Shown here piece by piece: positions 18,162 to 27,729 of a stretch of 64,000 nt of DNA. The stretch is from NCBI RefSeq assembly GCF_009928525.1, contig NZ_JAABOK010000025.1:18829-82828 (forward strand), given 5' to 3'. The notes beneath the pieces were generated by a model that had not been told where the DNA came from, ran no database searches, and saw nothing but the letters and a program-made list of their open reading frames with translations. The translations under genes were made by a program, and so were the position numbers. This DNA comes from Chitinophaga solisilvae. Lineage in GTDB: Bacteria; Bacteroidota; Bacteroidia; Chitinophagales; Chitinophagaceae. Every line of letters begins with the position of its first letter. The stretch's first letter is position 1.

Positions 18162-20290
18162 GGCTTACTACCGGTTTTCAGGTTTTTAAAATATCGTTGC
18201 GGAAGATTTTCTGCTGCTGCGCCGTTAGTCTGCTGCGGCAGCAGAGAGGGCGTATCCAGCATCTGCTGCAACCCCTGTTGCGCCTGGCGCAGGTCCCTGC
18301 CGGTAAACTGATTCCGCTGAATACGCTGCATGGCTTCCAGGGCAGACAGGAATGCTGCCGGGGAAGCGGCAGCCCTCGCAGCCAGTAGTTGCGTTGCCTG
18401 CTGCAGTATTGCCGGATCGCCGGACTTTTCGCCGGCTCGCAGACCGTCTATAACTGATAAGGCTATACGAACAGCCGATTGCGGATCTGTTTTGCGCAGC
18501 GTTTCCTTTTTTATTGCGGGCAGTATTTTATCCAGTTCTCCGGTAAGACGCTTTTCCGGCTTCAGCGGCGTGGTTTTGACGCCGGTTTTAGCTACATATA
18601 CTCTCGACTGCTGCTGCAGATCTTTCAGGAGCCGCAGCGCCTTGTACGCGAATGGCAGCGCATCCTGCGGCTTATACATCCGCAGCTGGAGTTCTGACTT
18701 CCACATTTCGGTGAGCGTAGCCCTCAGCTGTTGCTTCACAGCGGGGTCAAGGAAGGTGGCATCTTCCGCATTATCATGCTTGTCTGTGAATTCATCCAGT
18801 ATTCTGGCGGCATTCCCGAAATCTTTCGGGTCAGCAGCTGCTTCTTCATGATCGTGACCGTGGTCATGATCATGCCCCTCCTCTGCCGCAACACGGGCAT
18901 CGCCGATATTGGATTCGTTTTCTTCTCCCAGGAACTTACCATAGCGAAGACGCAGCAGCTTCTGGTCGGTCCCCAGTTCGTTGCTGCGCTGGTTGAATTT
19001 TTCCTTTCCCAGACTGTCCCTGTCTTTCAGCAGCTGTTCTGCATCCAGGATGATCTGCCGTTGACTGCGGAAGTATTCCGGTTTGAAATTCACACCGTTG
19101 ACAAGGCCGTCCATACTAAAGAGGCGCGCAGTATCCGGCAGGGTAACGATATATACATCTGAGCGGCTTTGCTGCCAGCGGGTATCGGTCGTCGTGATAT
19201 AGAAATACAGCTCATCGCCGGGTTTGAGTCCCAGGGTGGTCAGGTTCAGCAGCCTGGCCAGCTGGTAAGCCGGAGCATGCGCGCTGAAGTTATTGTCAAA
19301 GGACAGCTGCTGTTCCTTAAACCTCACTGATTCCCCGTTTCCGCTGGCGATAGTCAGGTGCATCTGCGCCTGCCGGATGCCGTAGTCATCTGTCAGCGCC
19401 GCCCGCACATTTACTTTAGCAGAAGCGCCGAAGTCGATGGTTGTATAGGGTTCAGGTGACAGCATCCGGATTACGGGAGGCTGGTCAGGTTTCATCTGCA
19501 GCTGGTATAGCTGGGACCGGACCTTGTTGACCCGCACTTCATAGAAGCCGGACTTACGTATAGTACGTGTAGCCGTCCACGTAGTGCTGTCTTTGTCAGG
19601 CGCCGGAAGCAGGCGTGTGCTGTCGTTGAACCAAAGTGCCAGTTCCTTTACATCGCCACTGGTATGCAGTTCCCAGCGGATTATGGCGCTGTCTTCTGCT
19701 ATAATATTTAAACCTGCTTGTGTGCGGACTGCTTTCCCGGTATAGGCCGGTGGATGAATGCTTACCTTCACCTTACTGATACCGGGCGGTATAGTGGCTG
19801 TTTCGTTGCCGGTGACAGGCAAGGTAATTTGCTGGTTAGACGGCACTATCACGCTGGTGAGGAAGATCCCCCAGATGGCACAGAGCAGCACGGAGCCGCC
19901 CAGTACCGTAGCTGCCTGCCGCAGCGGGCGGTAGAACGTCCGGGGCAGCTGCAGCGAATGCAGCACCGGTGTGATCTTTTCCGTCTGTAGCTTTTCCAGC
20001 ATTGATAATGTTTCCGGTGATTTCAGCAGCAGCGCGGCGCTGTCTTCCATGTCCGGGAAAGTCTGGTTCAGATAGCGGGCCACTTCTTCCTGCTGCAGTT
20101 TCCAGGGTGACCTGGCATACAGAAAAGTCAGCATGGACAGCCCCAGTACCAGTACAGGAGCCTGCCAGGTGGCGGTGAATATAAACGGCAGCGCCACGGC
20201 GGCCGACAACAGCAGGCTGCTATATACCTGATGACGCACCCACTTTGCGCGGATGTTATCAATAATCGTATATGCCTGACTGTTATGCAT
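18158..20290 (-). CDS. DUF4175-like membrane protein with His-rich segment
   Basis: A 710-residue protein. N-terminal membrane helices (about 24-60 and 125-155) are followed by a long extracytoplasmic part with Ig-like beta segments and a helical C-terminal half rich in Gln and Arg. A histidine-rich stretch (GHDHDHGHDHEE, about residue 475) may bind metal or may be a flexible linker. Overlaps the BatA-like gene by 8 nt and the next gene by 4 nt. The family is usually found with MoxR/BatA genes; biochemical role unknown. Confidence 0.72.
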   Translation of the reverse strand: MHNSQAYTIIDNIRAKWVRHQVYSSLLLSAAVALPFIFTATWQAPVLVLGLSMLTFLYARSPWKLQQEEVARYLNQTFPDMEDSAALLLKSPETLSMLEKLQTEKITPVLHSLQLPRTFYRPLRQAATVLGGSVLLCAIWGIFLTSVIVPSNQQITLPVTGNETATIPPGISKVKVSIHPPAYTGKAVRTQAGLNIIAEDSAIIRWELHTSGDVKELALWFNDSTRLLPAPDKDSTTWTATRTIRKSGFYEVRVNKVRSQLYQLQMKPDQPPVIRMLSPEPYTTIDFGASAKVNVRAALTDDYGIRQAQMHLTIASGNGESVRFKEQQLSFDNNFSAHAPAYQLARLLNLTTLGLKPGDELYFYITTTDTRWQQSRSDVYIVTLPDTARLFSMDGLVNGVNFKPEYFRSQRQIILDAEQLLKDRDSLGKEKFNQRSNELGTDQKLLRLRYGKFLGEENESNIGDARVAAEEGHDHDHGHDHEEAAADPKDFGNAARILDEFTDKHDNAEDATFLDPAVKQQLRATLTEMWKSELQLRMYKPQDALPFAYKALRLLKDLQQQSRVYVAKTGVKTTPLKPEKRLTGELDKILPAIKKETLRKTDPQSAVRIALSVIDGLRAGEKSGDPAILQQATQLLAARAAASPAAFLSALEAMQRIQRNQFTGRDLRQAQQGLQQMLDTPSLLPQQTNGAAAENLPQRYFKNLKTGSKP

Positions 20291-21614
20291 CCCTTGTTAC
20301 TTTCTTTCGGAGTGATAAATATCTTTCCAGGCAGAACACCAGCATGAATAACAGCCAGCAGGCTTTATCCAGCGGTATATCTTCCATGCTGCCGGCAGTA
20401 TGTCTGCTCTTGCCTGTGGCAGGCTGCGCCTGCGCGGGATCTATCCGGCGCAGGTCGTGGGCGGGATCTGTAACAACCGGAAATATCAGCTGCAGCAGCT
20501 GTTGCGGGAACGATTCCTGCCAGACAAGGTCCGACCAGGCCGGGTGAAAACGGGTATACAGGGTATAGTCTGCCGACAGCACCGGTTTACCATAGCCGTC
20601 TCTCCAGATGGCTGGTATAGAATCCGGCGCCTGGATGCTTTTAAATATACGTATATCCGTTCCGGTTATATATCCATTATTCGTCTGCGGATTGCCGGTG
20701 GCATACTTCAGGATATGCCCTGCTTTCACTGCAGCCGGAACAGGTTGTTCCGAGAGCCACCAGAGCCAGTCCTGCTGAGCAGGCAGCTGAGCAACATTGG
20801 TAACGGTTACTATCTTTATTTTTCTTCCGGTGTATTGCTGAATAGCCAGCAGGGCGGCCTGCAGGTAGCGGGCATCATCCGGGAAGCGGTCGGTATACAC
20901 AGTGAAGCGGAGACCGGCGGTATCAGTGGTGAGCGTATCGCGTGGTATAAAGAAGATAGCATCCGGAGAGCTGCGTCCATATAATATGCGGGTGCTGTCG
21001 CCTGCCAGCGGATAGCTGACAGCGTTCCATTGCAGCAGGGTATCTGTTGCCGGCGCCATGTACCACCGGAGGTTGAGGGCCAGTGCCGGGCGTTCGCCCT
21101 GAAAACGCCGGAGCTGATTACCGGTAAAAAGATAAATACTAAAATCAGCCGGCACTTTGGTGGCCAGTTTGCGGAGCAGGGTCCAGTAAGGTGGTGGAGC
21201 GGAATCGGCCGGCGGGGCAAACAGCTCCTCCTTCCGGCAGTGCCGGAAGCCGGTATCCCAGGTACGCAGCTGGAAACCTTGCTGCAGCAGGGAATCCACC
21301 TGTGGCTGGAAAATGTTGTATACCGCAGGCTCCACTATCACCCAGCCTTTCTGGTGGCGCGAAGCGAGTGGCTGCCGCCATACCGGTTCAGCTAGCAGTA
21401 AGGCCAGCAGGAGAATCAGCAGGCAACGCAGTAATAACAGCCACCAGTCGGATACCCGCCAGCTGCGGGAATGACGTACAGCCGTTGCCGTTATCAGTGA
21501 TATACTGCCTACTCTGAGTATCCTGGCGGGTCTTCGGTTCCACAAATGGATAATCACCGGAACTATTATTCCGGCTGACAGTAGCATCCATATGGGTGTT
21601 AAGAGTTGCAGCAA
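20283..21614 (-). CDS. BatA-domain membrane protein
   Basis: A 443-residue protein starting with the BatA N-terminal signature (IWMLLSAGIIVPVIIHLWNRR). A second hydrophobic segment (WWLLLLRCLLILLLALLLAEP) ends where BatA-type proteins do, followed by a large beta/alpha extracytoplasmic domain and a C-terminal helix. It has no complete VWA MIDAS motif that I can see, so it is BatA-like only in the membrane part. Third gene of the MoxR operon, 2 nt after the DUF58 gene. Confidence 0.78.
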   Translation of the reverse strand: MLQLLTPIWMLLSAGIIVPVIIHLWNRRPARILRVGSISLITATAVRHSRSWRVSDWWLLLLRCLLILLLALLLAEPVWRQPLASRHQKGWVIVEPAVYNIFQPQVDSLLQQGFQLRTWDTGFRHCRKEELFAPPADSAPPPYWTLLRKLATKVPADFSIYLFTGNQLRRFQGERPALALNLRWYMAPATDTLLQWNAVSYPLAGDSTRILYGRSSPDAIFFIPRDTLTTDTAGLRFTVYTDRFPDDARYLQAALLAIQQYTGRKIKIVTVTNVAQLPAQQDWLWWLSEQPVPAAVKAGHILKYATGNPQTNNGYITGTDIRIFKSIQAPDSIPAIWRDGYGKPVLSADYTLYTRFHPAWSDLVWQESFPQQLLQLIFPVVTDPAHDLRRIDPAQAQPATGKSRHTAGSMEDIPLDKACWLLFMLVFCLERYLSLRKKVTRDA

Positions 21615-21616
21615 TA

Positions 21617-22504
21617 CTATCGTCTTATTTTATTACGCTGATTCAGAAAATCGCGCAGGGCCGCATCCAGCGGGTCCTGTAACTGCAACTGCCGGTAGCT
21701 GATCTGTTTTTGCAGCAGTTGAGTACGCAGGGCGCCGATGTGCCGGTTAAATTTCTGTTGATATAATTCCTGTTCCATAGCGCCGCTGATTTCCAGGCGT
21801 TCTCCCGTTTCCAGATCCTCCACGGTATCGTAACCGCTGAAATCGCCTGCCTGTTCTCTTTTTCCGGTCAGGTGAAATACCAGGACCTCATGACCGGGGG
21901 CTGCGAGTGTTTGCAACAGTGCGGAAATTTCACCGGCTTGTTCGTAGTAATCGGTGATGAAGATGAGCAGTTGTTTTTTATGCGGGCCGGAGAACAGGTT
22001 ACGGTAATTGGCCGGTGGTGTAAATGATCCGCCGGGCTGTATCTGTTCCAGCTGGTAATAGAAGCGGGCCATATGCTGGGCTTCTCTGCGGGCAGCCATG
22101 GTAAAGAGTTCTCCGTGATGCAGCACTGCGAGGCCGGCAGCATCTCCCTGCAGGTGTGCCAGGTAACCCAGCGAAGCGGCGAGATAACGGGCATACTGCA
22201 TTTTCTCTATACCGTCTTCCGTATGCCGCATAGAGTTACTGGCATCAATTACAAAGCTGATGTTGATGCTGGTTTCCATCTCTGATTCCCGGATATAATA
22301 ACGGTCAGAGCGTGCATACATTTTCCAGTCGAGCCAGCGCAGGTCATCTCCCGGCTGATAGCTGCGGTACTGGCTGAATTCCAGTCCTGCGCCCTTTACC
22401 CTGCTGGCATGCATACCGGCCATAAAGCCGTCCACCGCTGTTTTAGCAGCGAGCGGCAGGTCCTTAATGGACAGCAGTATTTTAGGATCAAGCAGGTTAC
22501 TCAT
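21617..22504 (-). CDS. DUF58 domain-containing protein
   Basis: A 295-residue soluble protein of the DUF58 family, a relative of VWA proteins. The diagnostic block GAGLEFSQYRSYQPGDDLRWLDWKMYAR is at about residues 37-64, followed by DASNSMRHTEDG (DxSxS, a MIDAS-like motif). DUF58 proteins are the usual second gene after MoxR ATPases and are thought to be remodelled by them. It lies 5 nt after the MoxR gene. Confidence 0.9.
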   Translation of the reverse strand: MSNLLDPKILLSIKDLPLAAKTAVDGFMAGMHASRVKGAGLEFSQYRSYQPGDDLRWLDWKMYARSDRYYIRESEMETSINISFVIDASNSMRHTEDGIEKMQYARYLAASLGYLAHLQGDAAGLAVLHHGELFTMAARREAQHMARFYYQLEQIQPGGSFTPPANYRNLFSGPHKKQLLIFITDYYEQAGEISALLQTLAAPGHEVLVFHLTGKREQAGDFSGYDTVEDLETGERLEISGAMEQELYQQKFNRHIGALRTQLLQKQISYRQLQLQDPLDAALRDFLNQRNKIRR

Positions 22505-22509
22505 AATAA

Positions 22510-23493
22510 TCAGGCCATGCGGGTCGCGGTACGTTCAGTTTGTTGCAACAATGTTTCCGTTACTTTATCGGGGAATACGCCTTCTGCTTCAGCCCTGAAA
22601 TTCATCAGGATACGGTGGCGCAGTACGGGATAGGCCATAGCGCTGATATCAGCCATGGTAACGGCATATCGTCCGTGCAGCAATGCATGCGCCTTGGCGG
22701 TAAGGATGAGTGCCTGTCCGGCTCTGGGACCTGCGCCCCAGCGTACCCATTCCTTAACAAAGGTAATGTTGCTGGTATCCGGCCGGGTATTGCGTACCAG
22801 GCGGCTGACATAGCCCACCAGTTCCTCATCGACAGCTACTTCTCTTACCAGCTGCTGCAGCTGTAAGATGTCAGCAGCATGTAATACAGGCTGTACCTGC
22901 GTCTGGCGGGTACCGGTAGTACCTGTCAGGATAGCTGTTTCCTCCTGTTCAGAAGGATAGCCGATTTTTACATATAGCAGAAAGCGGTCCAGCTGGGCTT
23001 CCGGTAAAGGATAGGTACCGGACTGCTCTATCGGGTTCTGTGTAGCCAGGATAAAGAAGGGCCTGTCCAGTTTATAGGTCTGGCCGGCGTAGGTTACTTC
23101 AAACTCCTGCATAGCCTCCAGCAGCGCGGATTGCGTTTTAGGCGGCGTACGGTTGATTTCATCTGCCAGAATAATATTGGCAAACAGGGGGCCTTTGTTA
23201 AATTTAAAGAAGCGTTTACCGGTAGCATGATCTTCTTCCAGAACTTCCGTACCGATAATATCGGTCGGCATCAGGTCGGGGGTAAACTGAATGCGCCGGA
23301 AAGAAAGGTGCAGGGCCTGTGACAGGGTACGTACCATCAGCGTTTTGGCGAGGCCGGGTACGCCTTCCAGCAGACAATGCCCGCCGGCCAGCATTGCTAC
23401 CAGCACTTCATCCAGCACAGCTTCCTGACCTACAATCACTTTTCTGATTTCCTGTTTCAGCTGCGGTAACTTATCCAGTATTTGTACTCCCAT
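22510..23493 (-). CDS. MoxR-family AAA+ ATPase
   Basis: A chaperone-like AAA+ ATPase of 327 residues. Walker A is GVPGLAKT, Walker B is ILADEINR, sensor 1 is ATQNPIEQ, and an arginine finger lies in AQLDRFL. MoxR ATPases act with VWA/DUF58 partners in metal insertion, stress resistance or complex assembly. First gene of a five-gene minus-strand operon (MoxR, DUF58, BatA-like, DUF4175-like, membrane protein), divergent from DUF4159 at 23628. Confidence 0.93.
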   Translation of the reverse strand: MGVQILDKLPQLKQEIRKVIVGQEAVLDEVLVAMLAGGHCLLEGVPGLAKTLMVRTLSQALHLSFRRIQFTPDLMPTDIIGTEVLEEDHATGKRFFKFNKGPLFANIILADEINRTPPKTQSALLEAMQEFEVTYAGQTYKLDRPFFILATQNPIEQSGTYPLPEAQLDRFLLYVKIGYPSEQEETAILTGTTGTRQTQVQPVLHAADILQLQQLVREVAVDEELVGYVSRLVRNTRPDTSNITFVKEWVRWGAGPRAGQALILTAKAHALLHGRYAVTMADISAMAYPVLRHRILMNFRAEAEGVFPDKVTETLLQQTERTATRMA

Positions 23494-23627
23494 TTTGCTG
23501 TTTTAAGATTTTGGCATAATGATATTCCCTTCAGCTAAGTGTTTCCGCTGGTGTAAAATATCCAGATAATACAGATAATAATTGCTTAAATAACAAAATA
23601 AAAATATGAAATTTAAGAAATTTTAGA

Positions 23628-24275
23628 TTGACGGTAACAGCCAATGATAAGCGCATGCAAGGGAACACATTTACATTTGTCCGATTAAGATACAGGTCCG
23701 GCGACTGGGATACAGATCAGCGCATGCCTTCCAATATCCTCAATTCTCTGATTGAGTATACGACCCTGCAGGTAGCTCCGCAGGAAAAAGTCATTGACCT
23801 CAGCAGCCATGAAATTTTCCAGTATCCGTTCTGTTACCTGAGTGGTCACAAGCTCGTACAATTTGATGCGCAGGAAGCTGCCAACTTCAAACAATATGTG
23901 CTGAACGGCGGATTTATTTTTGCGGACGACTGCAACCACGATATAGACGGACTGTTTGCGCGCTCCTTTGAAACGCAGATGGGGCAATTATTCGGGGCGC
24001 AGGCGCTGAAGAAGATTCCGAATACGCATCCTGTCTACAACACATTTTTCAAATTCGAGAAAGGACCGCCCAATACCTCCTTTGAGCTGAACGGCTGGGG
24101 CGACGACCTGATTCACGACTACCTCAAAGCCATTGAAGTGAACGGCCGCATAGGGGTATTATACAGCAATAAGGATTACGGCTGCGAATGGGATTATGAT
24201 TTCCGTAATAAACGTTTCCTGGCAGAAGATAATACGAAGTTTGGGGTGAATATAGTGATGTACGCCATGCTTTAA
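23628..24275 (+). CDS. DUF4159 domain-containing protein
   Basis: A 215-residue protein with the DUF4159 pattern: FTFVRLRYRSGDWDTD at the N-terminus, then the glutamine-amidotransferase-like segments LSGHKLVQFDAQEAANFKQYV, GGFIFADDCNH and GVLYSNKDYGCEWDYD. DUF4159 proteins usually accompany MoxR/BatA genes; here the gene is divergent from that operon. Start is uncertain: TTG at 23628 or ATG at 23655. A six-residue frame ATG AAA TTT AAG AAA TTT TAG lies at 23606-23626, just upstream and out of frame. There is no signal peptide from either start. Confidence 0.8.
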   Translation: MTVTANDKRMQGNTFTFVRLRYRSGDWDTDQRMPSNILNSLIEYTTLQVAPQEKVIDLSSHEIFQYPFCYLSGHKLVQFDAQEAANFKQYVLNGGFIFADDCNHDIDGLFARSFETQMGQLFGAQALKKIPNTHPVYNTFFKFEKGPPNTSFELNGWGDDLIHDYLKAIEVNGRIGVLYSNKDYGCEWDYDFRNKRFLAEDNTKFGVNIVMYAML

Positions 24276-24430
24276 TTATGAATTACGAATTACGAATTGC
24301 GAATTACGAATGTAGAAGCGAAGATTAAACCGAAGATTAAAGGAGATGTTTGATAGTTACCTCCTTTAATCTTCGGTTTAATCTTCGCTTCTACATTCGT
24401 AATTCGCAATTCGTAATTCGCAATTATTTA
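24274..24430. repeat. Class 1 AATTACG palindrome, copy 6
   Basis: Long palindrome beginning inside the TAA stop of DUF4159. The inner stem (GTAGAAGCGAAGATTAAACC and its complement) is perfect, and the loop hairpin GGAGATG..TACCTCC extends pairing nearly to the centre. It lies between tandem plus-strand genes, just before the SusC promoter. Confidence 0.9.
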
Positions 24431-24444
24431 ACCTACTATCTTGA

Positions 24445-24473
24445 TTTGCGAAAAAACTATATACTTACATTTG
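24445..24473 (+). promoter_or_regulatory. Promoter of the SusCD locus (TTTG-N17-TACATTTG)
   Basis: TTTG at 24445-24448 and TACATTTG at 24466-24473 are separated by 17 nt, a good match to the Bacteroidota -33/-7 promoter (TTTG ... TAnnTTTG). Transcription would start near 24480, leaving a leader of about 185 nt before the SusC start at 24665. No regulator gene is adjacent. Confidence 0.6.
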
Positions 24474-24664
24474 AAGAATACTGTAATTTGTTTTCAAACT
24501 AAAACTGCCATCGCCTGAAAAACTACCTGCAACTTTTCATCCTTCTTTGAGAAACCCGTTTATGCCAAAGTCAACCTGCTTCGCTAAATCGATATAGTAA
24601 AGCAATCCCGGAATGCAATCAATTTCTTCTTACCATTTCACCAACGTTCTTATTCATCATCATT

Positions 24665-27600
24665 ATGAGGTACTCACTTAGAATCCTAAGCATACTGCTG
24701 GTATGCGTATGCCTGAGCATCATGGCAGCCGCACAGCAGGTCATCAGCGGGAAAGTAACCGGCGCGGCTGACAGCACCGGGCTGCCCGGCGTTAATATTT
24801 CCGTGCCCGGCGCCGGCAGCGGCGCCATCACGGATGCGAACGGCCGGTACAAACTGCAGCTGCCAGCCAACGCTGCCACCCTGCACTTCTCTTTCCTGGG
24901 CTATGAACCACAGACCGTCCCTATCGGTGGCAGAAGCATTGTTAACATTGCCCTGCAAGCCGCCAGCAAAGGACTGGGTGAAGTAGTAGTGGTAGGATAC
25001 GGTGTGCAGAACCGCCGCGATGTTACCGGCACCATCTCCTCCCTCAAAGGCGCTGACATCAAAAACCTCCCTGTCAGCGATGCCGCACAGGCCATGCAGG
25101 GCCGCGTCAGCGGAGTGGATATAGTACGGTCAGACGGACAACCCGGCAGTACCCCCAATATTCGTATACGCGGTACCGGTACCATCAACAACTCCGAGCC
25201 ACTGATTATCGTGGACGGCGTGCCCGCCGGCGGCCTCAGTGATATCAATCCCAACGACATCGCCTCCATGGAAGTACTGAAAGATGCTTCCTCCTCCGCA
25301 ATATATGGTACACGTGCAGCCAACGGCGTCATCATCATCACCACCAAAAAAGGAAACTACGGGGAAAAATTAAAAGCCTCGGTCAACGTATACAAAGGGA
25401 TCACCAATACCATCCGCTACGTCCCCCTGCTGGAAGCTCCGGACCTCGCCATGCTGAAAAGAGAACGCTATACCAACGACGGCAAACCCGTTGACCCGGT
25501 ATGGCAGGATGCTTACTATGCCACCCAACGTACCGACTGGCAACGCGCCCTCCTCCGCTCCGGCCAGATCACCAACGCAGACGTAAACCTGCGCGGCGGC
25601 AACAGCACCTCCAACTATCTCTTCAGCGCCGGCTACTATGATGAAAAAGGTATTGTCGAAAATACCTGGTTCAAAAGATATACAGCCCGTGTCAACTCCG
25701 AACATAAACTGGGAAAACGCCTGAAAGTAGGCGAAAACCTCCAGCTCACCTACCGCCAGAGCCAGGGATTTGATACCTACTCCGCACAGACAGGCCTTAT
25801 CTTCAGCGCACTGCGCTTTAATCCGGCGATACCCGTACTCAATCCTGACGGTAGCTATGGCTCCTCCCAGGCCAGCAACGAACTGGGCGATGTCAATAAT
25901 CCCCTCTTCACCGCACAGACTACCGACAATACCGAAAAGAACTACCGCCTGCTGGCAAACGTATATGCAGAACTGCAACTACTCGACGGACTCACATTAC
26001 GCGCCAATTACGGCTACGACGGCAACATCATCAACCAATCTTCCTTCGTTCCCAAAGTACTGGACCAGACACGTACCCGCGACCATGCAGAACTCTGGAA
26101 ACGGAATGAAACCAATGGCGCTGAACTCTCCGAAATATTCCTGACCTATAACAAAATCTTCTCCCAGAAACATCATATCACCTTTACCGGCGGTTATTCA
26201 CAGCAGACATTCCGCGGCGACTACTTCCGCGCTGAACGCTGGGGCCTCTCCGATGAATCTCCCGACGTACGCATTCTCGACAACGGCAACAGCATCCGCG
26301 ATGCCAGCGGTAACTTCAAACCCCAAAGTGCCATCGCCTCCGGATTTGTACGCGGCTTCTACGGATTCATGGATAAATACCTGCTCACCGTTACCTTCCG
26401 TGCCGACGGCTCCTCCCGGTTTGCACCAGATAACCGCTGGGGTTACTTCCCCGCCTTCTCCGCAGGATGGCGCGTTTCAGACGAACGTTTCTTCAAAGAT
26501 CATGTACGCTTCGTGAGCAACCTGAAAATTACCGGTGGCTGGGGACAACTCGGTAACCAGAACGTCACTGAATTCCAGTACCTCTCTCCTGTCAACAGTG
26601 ATAAACGATATACCATCGGCGGACAATCACTCAACGGTGTCTGGAACTCCCGCCTGCCAAACCCGTACATCACGTGGGAAAAGGCAGAGATGACCAACAT
26701 CAGCATGGAAGCCGGTTTCTTTGATAATAAACTCAACGCGGTTATCACCTGGTTCAACAAGAACACGAAAGACATGCTGGTGCCAGCTGCCGCCATGGAC
26801 CTGCATGGCACCGCCGCCATTCCTGACCAGAACATCGGACAGCTGAACAACAGGGGATGGGAAGTGGAACTGAGCTACCAGGGCGGTAAAAAGGATTTCC
26901 ATTATAATATCGCTGCCAATGCGTCCTTCATTAAAAATGAAGTCACCAAACTGTATGAAGCTAACAGCTTCATCTCCGCTACCCGCTACGGACGCCAGTC
27001 GCAGGAGATCTCCCGCACCTATGAAGGACAGCCGCTGGCATCTTTCTATGGCTGGAAAACAAACGGGATCTATCAGACACAGGAAGAAATAAACAGCGAT
27101 CCCAATATCACCAAGGATCCCAACAAAGCGAACATCAAACCCGGCGATGTACGTTTCCTGGACCTGAACGGCGATGGCGTTGTCAACGACAATGACCGCA
27201 CCAACCTGGGCAGTCCCAATCCGAAAGTAACCTACGGCATCCAGATGAGCGCCGGCTACAAAAGATTTGACCTGAGCCTTTCCTTTGCAGGCGTAGGCGG
27301 TGTAAAGCTCTATAATGCCGACAGAATGAGCGGTACTGATCCTAATGCGCCGTTCAACATGTACGCTGAAATGTTGCAGCGCTGGCATGGTCCTGGTACC
27401 AGCAACAGTATTCCGCGTATGACACTCAGCAGCGTTAACCAGAACAACCGCGTATCCGACCGCTTCGTGGAAAGCGGGGATTATTTCTCCCTGAGAAATG
27501 TAGCGCTGGGATATACGCTGCCAGCCAGCGCCTGGGGACGCAGCGGCATCTCTGATGTACGCGTATACGTAGCTGCACAGAACCTGTTCGTCCTCACCAG

Positions 27601-27727
27601 TTATTCAGGCCTTACCCCTATGCTGGGTTTTAACGGCACTACCGACGGCAACCGCCAGCGTGGCGTAGATGTAGCAGCCTACCCGCAGGCACGCACCTTC
27701 ACCTTTGGCGCTTCCATTAACTTCTAA
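24665..27727 (+). CDS. SusC/RagA-family TonB-linked outer membrane transporter
   Basis: Outer membrane glycan importer working with the SusD-like lipoprotein encoded 2 nt downstream. The 1020 residues comprise a signal peptide (to MAAAQQ), a carboxypeptidase-regulatory-like domain (about 25-105), the motif EVVVVGYGVQNRRDVTG, a plug domain (NIRIRGTGTINNSEPLIIVDGVP, about 165-187) and a 22-strand-type barrel ending FTFGASINF. The convergent mutarotase and GH51 arabinofuranosidase suggest an arabinose-containing oligosaccharide substrate (inference from context). Confidence 0.93.
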   Translation: MRYSLRILSILLVCVCLSIMAAAQQVISGKVTGAADSTGLPGVNISVPGAGSGAITDANGRYKLQLPANAATLHFSFLGYEPQTVPIGGRSIVNIALQAASKGLGEVVVVGYGVQNRRDVTGTISSLKGADIKNLPVSDAAQAMQGRVSGVDIVRSDGQPGSTPNIRIRGTGTINNSEPLIIVDGVPAGGLSDINPNDIASMEVLKDASSSAIYGTRAANGVIIITTKKGNYGEKLKASVNVYKGITNTIRYVPLLEAPDLAMLKRERYTNDGKPVDPVWQDAYYATQRTDWQRALLRSGQITNADVNLRGGNSTSNYLFSAGYYDEKGIVENTWFKRYTARVNSEHKLGKRLKVGENLQLTYRQSQGFDTYSAQTGLIFSALRFNPAIPVLNPDGSYGSSQASNELGDVNNPLFTAQTTDNTEKNYRLLANVYAELQLLDGLTLRANYGYDGNIINQSSFVPKVLDQTRTRDHAELWKRNETNGAELSEIFLTYNKIFSQKHHITFTGGYSQQTFRGDYFRAERWGLSDESPDVRILDNGNSIRDASGNFKPQSAIASGFVRGFYGFMDKYLLTVTFRADGSSRFAPDNRWGYFPAFSAGWRVSDERFFKDHVRFVSNLKITGGWGQLGNQNVTEFQYLSPVNSDKRYTIGGQSLNGVWNSRLPNPYITWEKAEMTNISMEAGFFDNKLNAVITWFNKNTKDMLVPAAAMDLHGTAAIPDQNIGQLNNRGWEVELSYQGGKKDFHYNIAANASFIKNEVTKLYEANSFISATRYGRQSQEISRTYEGQPLASFYGWKTNGIYQTQEEINSDPNITKDPNKANIKPGDVRFLDLNGDGVVNDNDRTNLGSPNPKVTYGIQMSAGYKRFDLSLSFAGVGGVKLYNADRMSGTDPNAPFNMYAEMLQRWHGPGTSNSIPRMTLSSVNQNNRVSDRFVESGDYFSLRNVALGYTLPASAWGRSGISDVRVYVAAQNLFVLTSYSGLTPMLGFNGTTDGNRQRGVDVAAYPQARTFTFGASINF

Positions 27728-27729
27728 AA

